From positions 1-64,000 of the forward strand of contig NZ_AJZD02000071.1 of NCBI RefSeq assembly GCF_000272105.2: DNA of 64,000 nt, written 5' to 3'. The notes beneath the pieces were generated by a model that saw only the letters and a program-made list of their open reading frames with translations, made no database searches and had not been told where the DNA came from. Position numbers and translations under genes: made by a program. Origin of the DNA: Vibrio splendidus 12E03. Lineage in GTDB: Bacteria > Pseudomonadota > Gammaproteobacteria > Enterobacterales > Vibrionaceae. How positions within the stretch are numbered: position 1 is the first letter of the stretch; every line of letters starts with the position of its first letter. This document shows, piece by piece, positions 62,740 to 64,000 of the stretch.

Positions 62740-64000
62740 TTAAGAGGAACAGCTGATTTCCATCGCTTTACCCCACTCAGGAGGCAACGCAGCAAGGTGT
62801 TCGTAGTCAGGGTGTTCTGCGTATGGGTCAGCCAGTACCACCATTAATGCTTCAATATCACTGCTATCACCGCGTTCCGCTTTATCTATCGCAAGCTGAG
62901 CTAGGTAGTTTCTAAGGATGTATTTAGGGTTTACTTGTCTCATCTTTTCGCAGCGCTCTGCCACTGAGCTCTCTTCCAGTTCACAGCGTTGTAAGTAGTT
63001 ATCTAGCCACAGTTTTGCTGCATCTCGGTCGAGAACCAAATCAATCACTTTTTGCGCAGGCAAAGTGTCTAGGTTCGACAACGTTCGAAAAAACCTTGGG
63101 TAGTCGACTTTGCTTTGTGACATCAGCTCGAACATAGATTCGAACAAACGACTGTCGCCTTCTTGTTTCGAAAGCAGCCCCAATTTACGACGCATCATCT
63201 GACTGAAATAACCGTTCATTTGCGGTTCGTACTGCTCTAAAGCGGCCTCTAAGTCGGCCTTATCCACCAGCGGAGAAAGTGAGTGAGCCAGTGCAGATAG
63301 ATTCCATAATCCAATTCTAGGCTGTTGATTAAAGGCATAACGACCTTGGTAATCCGAATGGTTACAGATCAAACGAGGGTCATATTCATCAAGAAACGCG
63401 AACGGACCATAATCGAAAGTTTGCCCAATGATCGACATGTTATCGGTGTTCATCACACCATGAGCAAAACCATTGGCTTGCCACAACGCGACCATTTCCG
63501 CAGTGCGATCGACAATCTCATTAAACATGGCAGCGTAGGGCTTCTCTTCATCGAGGCATTCTGGGAAGTGCCATTCAATCACTTTATCAGCCAGTAATTT
63601 ATGTTCTGCCAACTGATTGGTATAAAACAGATGTTCAAAGTGACCAAATCGAATGTGAGATTCTGCAGCACGCACCAATAATGCGCCCCACTCTTGTTTC
63701 TCACGATAAACTGGCGTGTCACTGGTCATCATGGCTAATGCACGTGTGGTTGGGATATTGAGCCCTGCCATCGCTTCGCTACATAAGTACTCACGAACCG
63801 TTGATCGAATAACAGCGCGTCCATCACCCATACGAGAATAAGGCGTTTTACCTGCACCTTTGAGGTGTAAATCGAACGTTTCACCACTTTTAGCGACAAC
63901 TTGAGCTAATAACAGCCCTCTTCCATCACCTAAATCCGGGTTATAAGAACCAAACTGGTGGCCTGCGTATTTCATTGCTACAGGCGAAAACTGCTCAGGT
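62740..64000 (-). CDS. selO: Protein adenylyltransferase SelO (5' end truncated by the window)
   Basis: This is the C-terminal part, about 419 codons, of a SelO/YdiU pseudokinase that AMPylates proteins. The frame stays open to 64000, where it reads [17 protein letters not shown] in the expected family context, so the gene continues beyond the window. Motifs are [38 protein letters not shown]-type FGHFEHLFY, and the catalytic [10 protein letters not shown] with the metal aspartate in FDYGPF. It ends in CSS, as bacterial SelO proteins do, with the Cys in the place of the selenocysteine of animal SelO. Confidence 0.95.
   Translation of the reverse strand, partial: PEQFSPVAMKYAGHQFGSYNPDLGDGRGLLLAQVVAKSGETFDLHLKGAGKTPYSRMGDGRAVIRSTVREYLCSEAMAGLNIPTTRALAMMTSDTPVYREKQEWGALLVRAAESHIRFGHFEHLFYTNQLAEHKLLADKVIEWHFPECLDEEKPYAAMFNEIVDRTAEMVALWQANGFAHGVMNTDNMSIIGQTFDYGPFAFLDEYDPRLICNHSDYQGRYAFNQQPRIGLWNLSALAHSLSPLVDKADLEAALEQYEPQMNGYFSQMMRRKLGLLSKQEGDSRLFESMFELMSQSKVDYPRFFRTLSNLDTLPAQKVIDLVLDRDAAKLWLDNYLQRCELEESSVAERCEKMRQVNPKYILRNYLAQLAIDKAERGDSSDIEALMVVLADPYAEHPDYEHLAALPPEWGKAMEISCSS

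Overview
The window is about 44% GC bacterial chromosome that reads as a marine Vibrio, probably of the Splendidus clade. That placement is inferred from protein content and gene order (tig-clpP-clpX-lon-hupB-ppiD, the menFDHBCE block, rhombosortase, DctPQM, pfaABCD) and not from a database search. No insertion sequence, prophage or CRISPR array is visible. The window opens in the 3' end of a tRNA gene and closes inside a selO gene.

Layout. 1-5800: tRNA tail, a 51-codon Cys-rich minus-strand gene, a Tim44-like membrane protein, a TetR regulator with an MFS-acyltransferase fusion, a YeiH-type transporter and a 55-codon membrane peptide. 5846-13237 (minus): the complete menaquinone operon menF-menD-menH-menB-menC-menE. 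13519-18400: alaA, the 5'-deoxynucleotidase yfbR, an HD-domain dGTPase of the anti-phage type, a DTW tRNA-modification enzyme, a rhombosortase and a ComEA-like protein. 18610-27033 (minus): the proteostasis block tig, clpP, clpX, lon (with a sigma-32 promoter), hupB and ppiD.

27674-34350: a C4-dicarboxylate module. DctB/DctD on the plus strand face the TRAP transporter dctP-dctQ-dctM on the minus strand. dctP carries a clear sigma-54 (-24/-12) promoter and, upstream of it, two 17-bp direct repeats 33 bp apart that could bind DctD.

34697-54136: a complete polyunsaturated fatty acid synthase locus. It has a hot-dog thioesterase, the phosphopantetheinyl transferase pfaE (minus strand), and pfaA (KS-MAT-5xACP-KR-DH), pfaB (AT), pfaC (KS-CLF-DH-DH) and pfaD (enoyl reductase). 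PfaE would activate the five ACPs, PfaA-D would build the chain, and the thioesterase could release it. The product is probably EPA. The pfaE-pfaA intergenic region holds a near-perfect FadR-type operator, which would tie the pathway to acyl-CoA sensing.

54250-64000 (minus): an HflX-type GTPase with an acidic insert, then a sugar module reading RR, HK, binding protein, two permeases, ATPase (resembling the Pseudomonas GltR/GtrS-GtsABCD glucose system), and the 5'-truncated selO. Many convergent or intra-operon hairpins act as terminators or attenuators.
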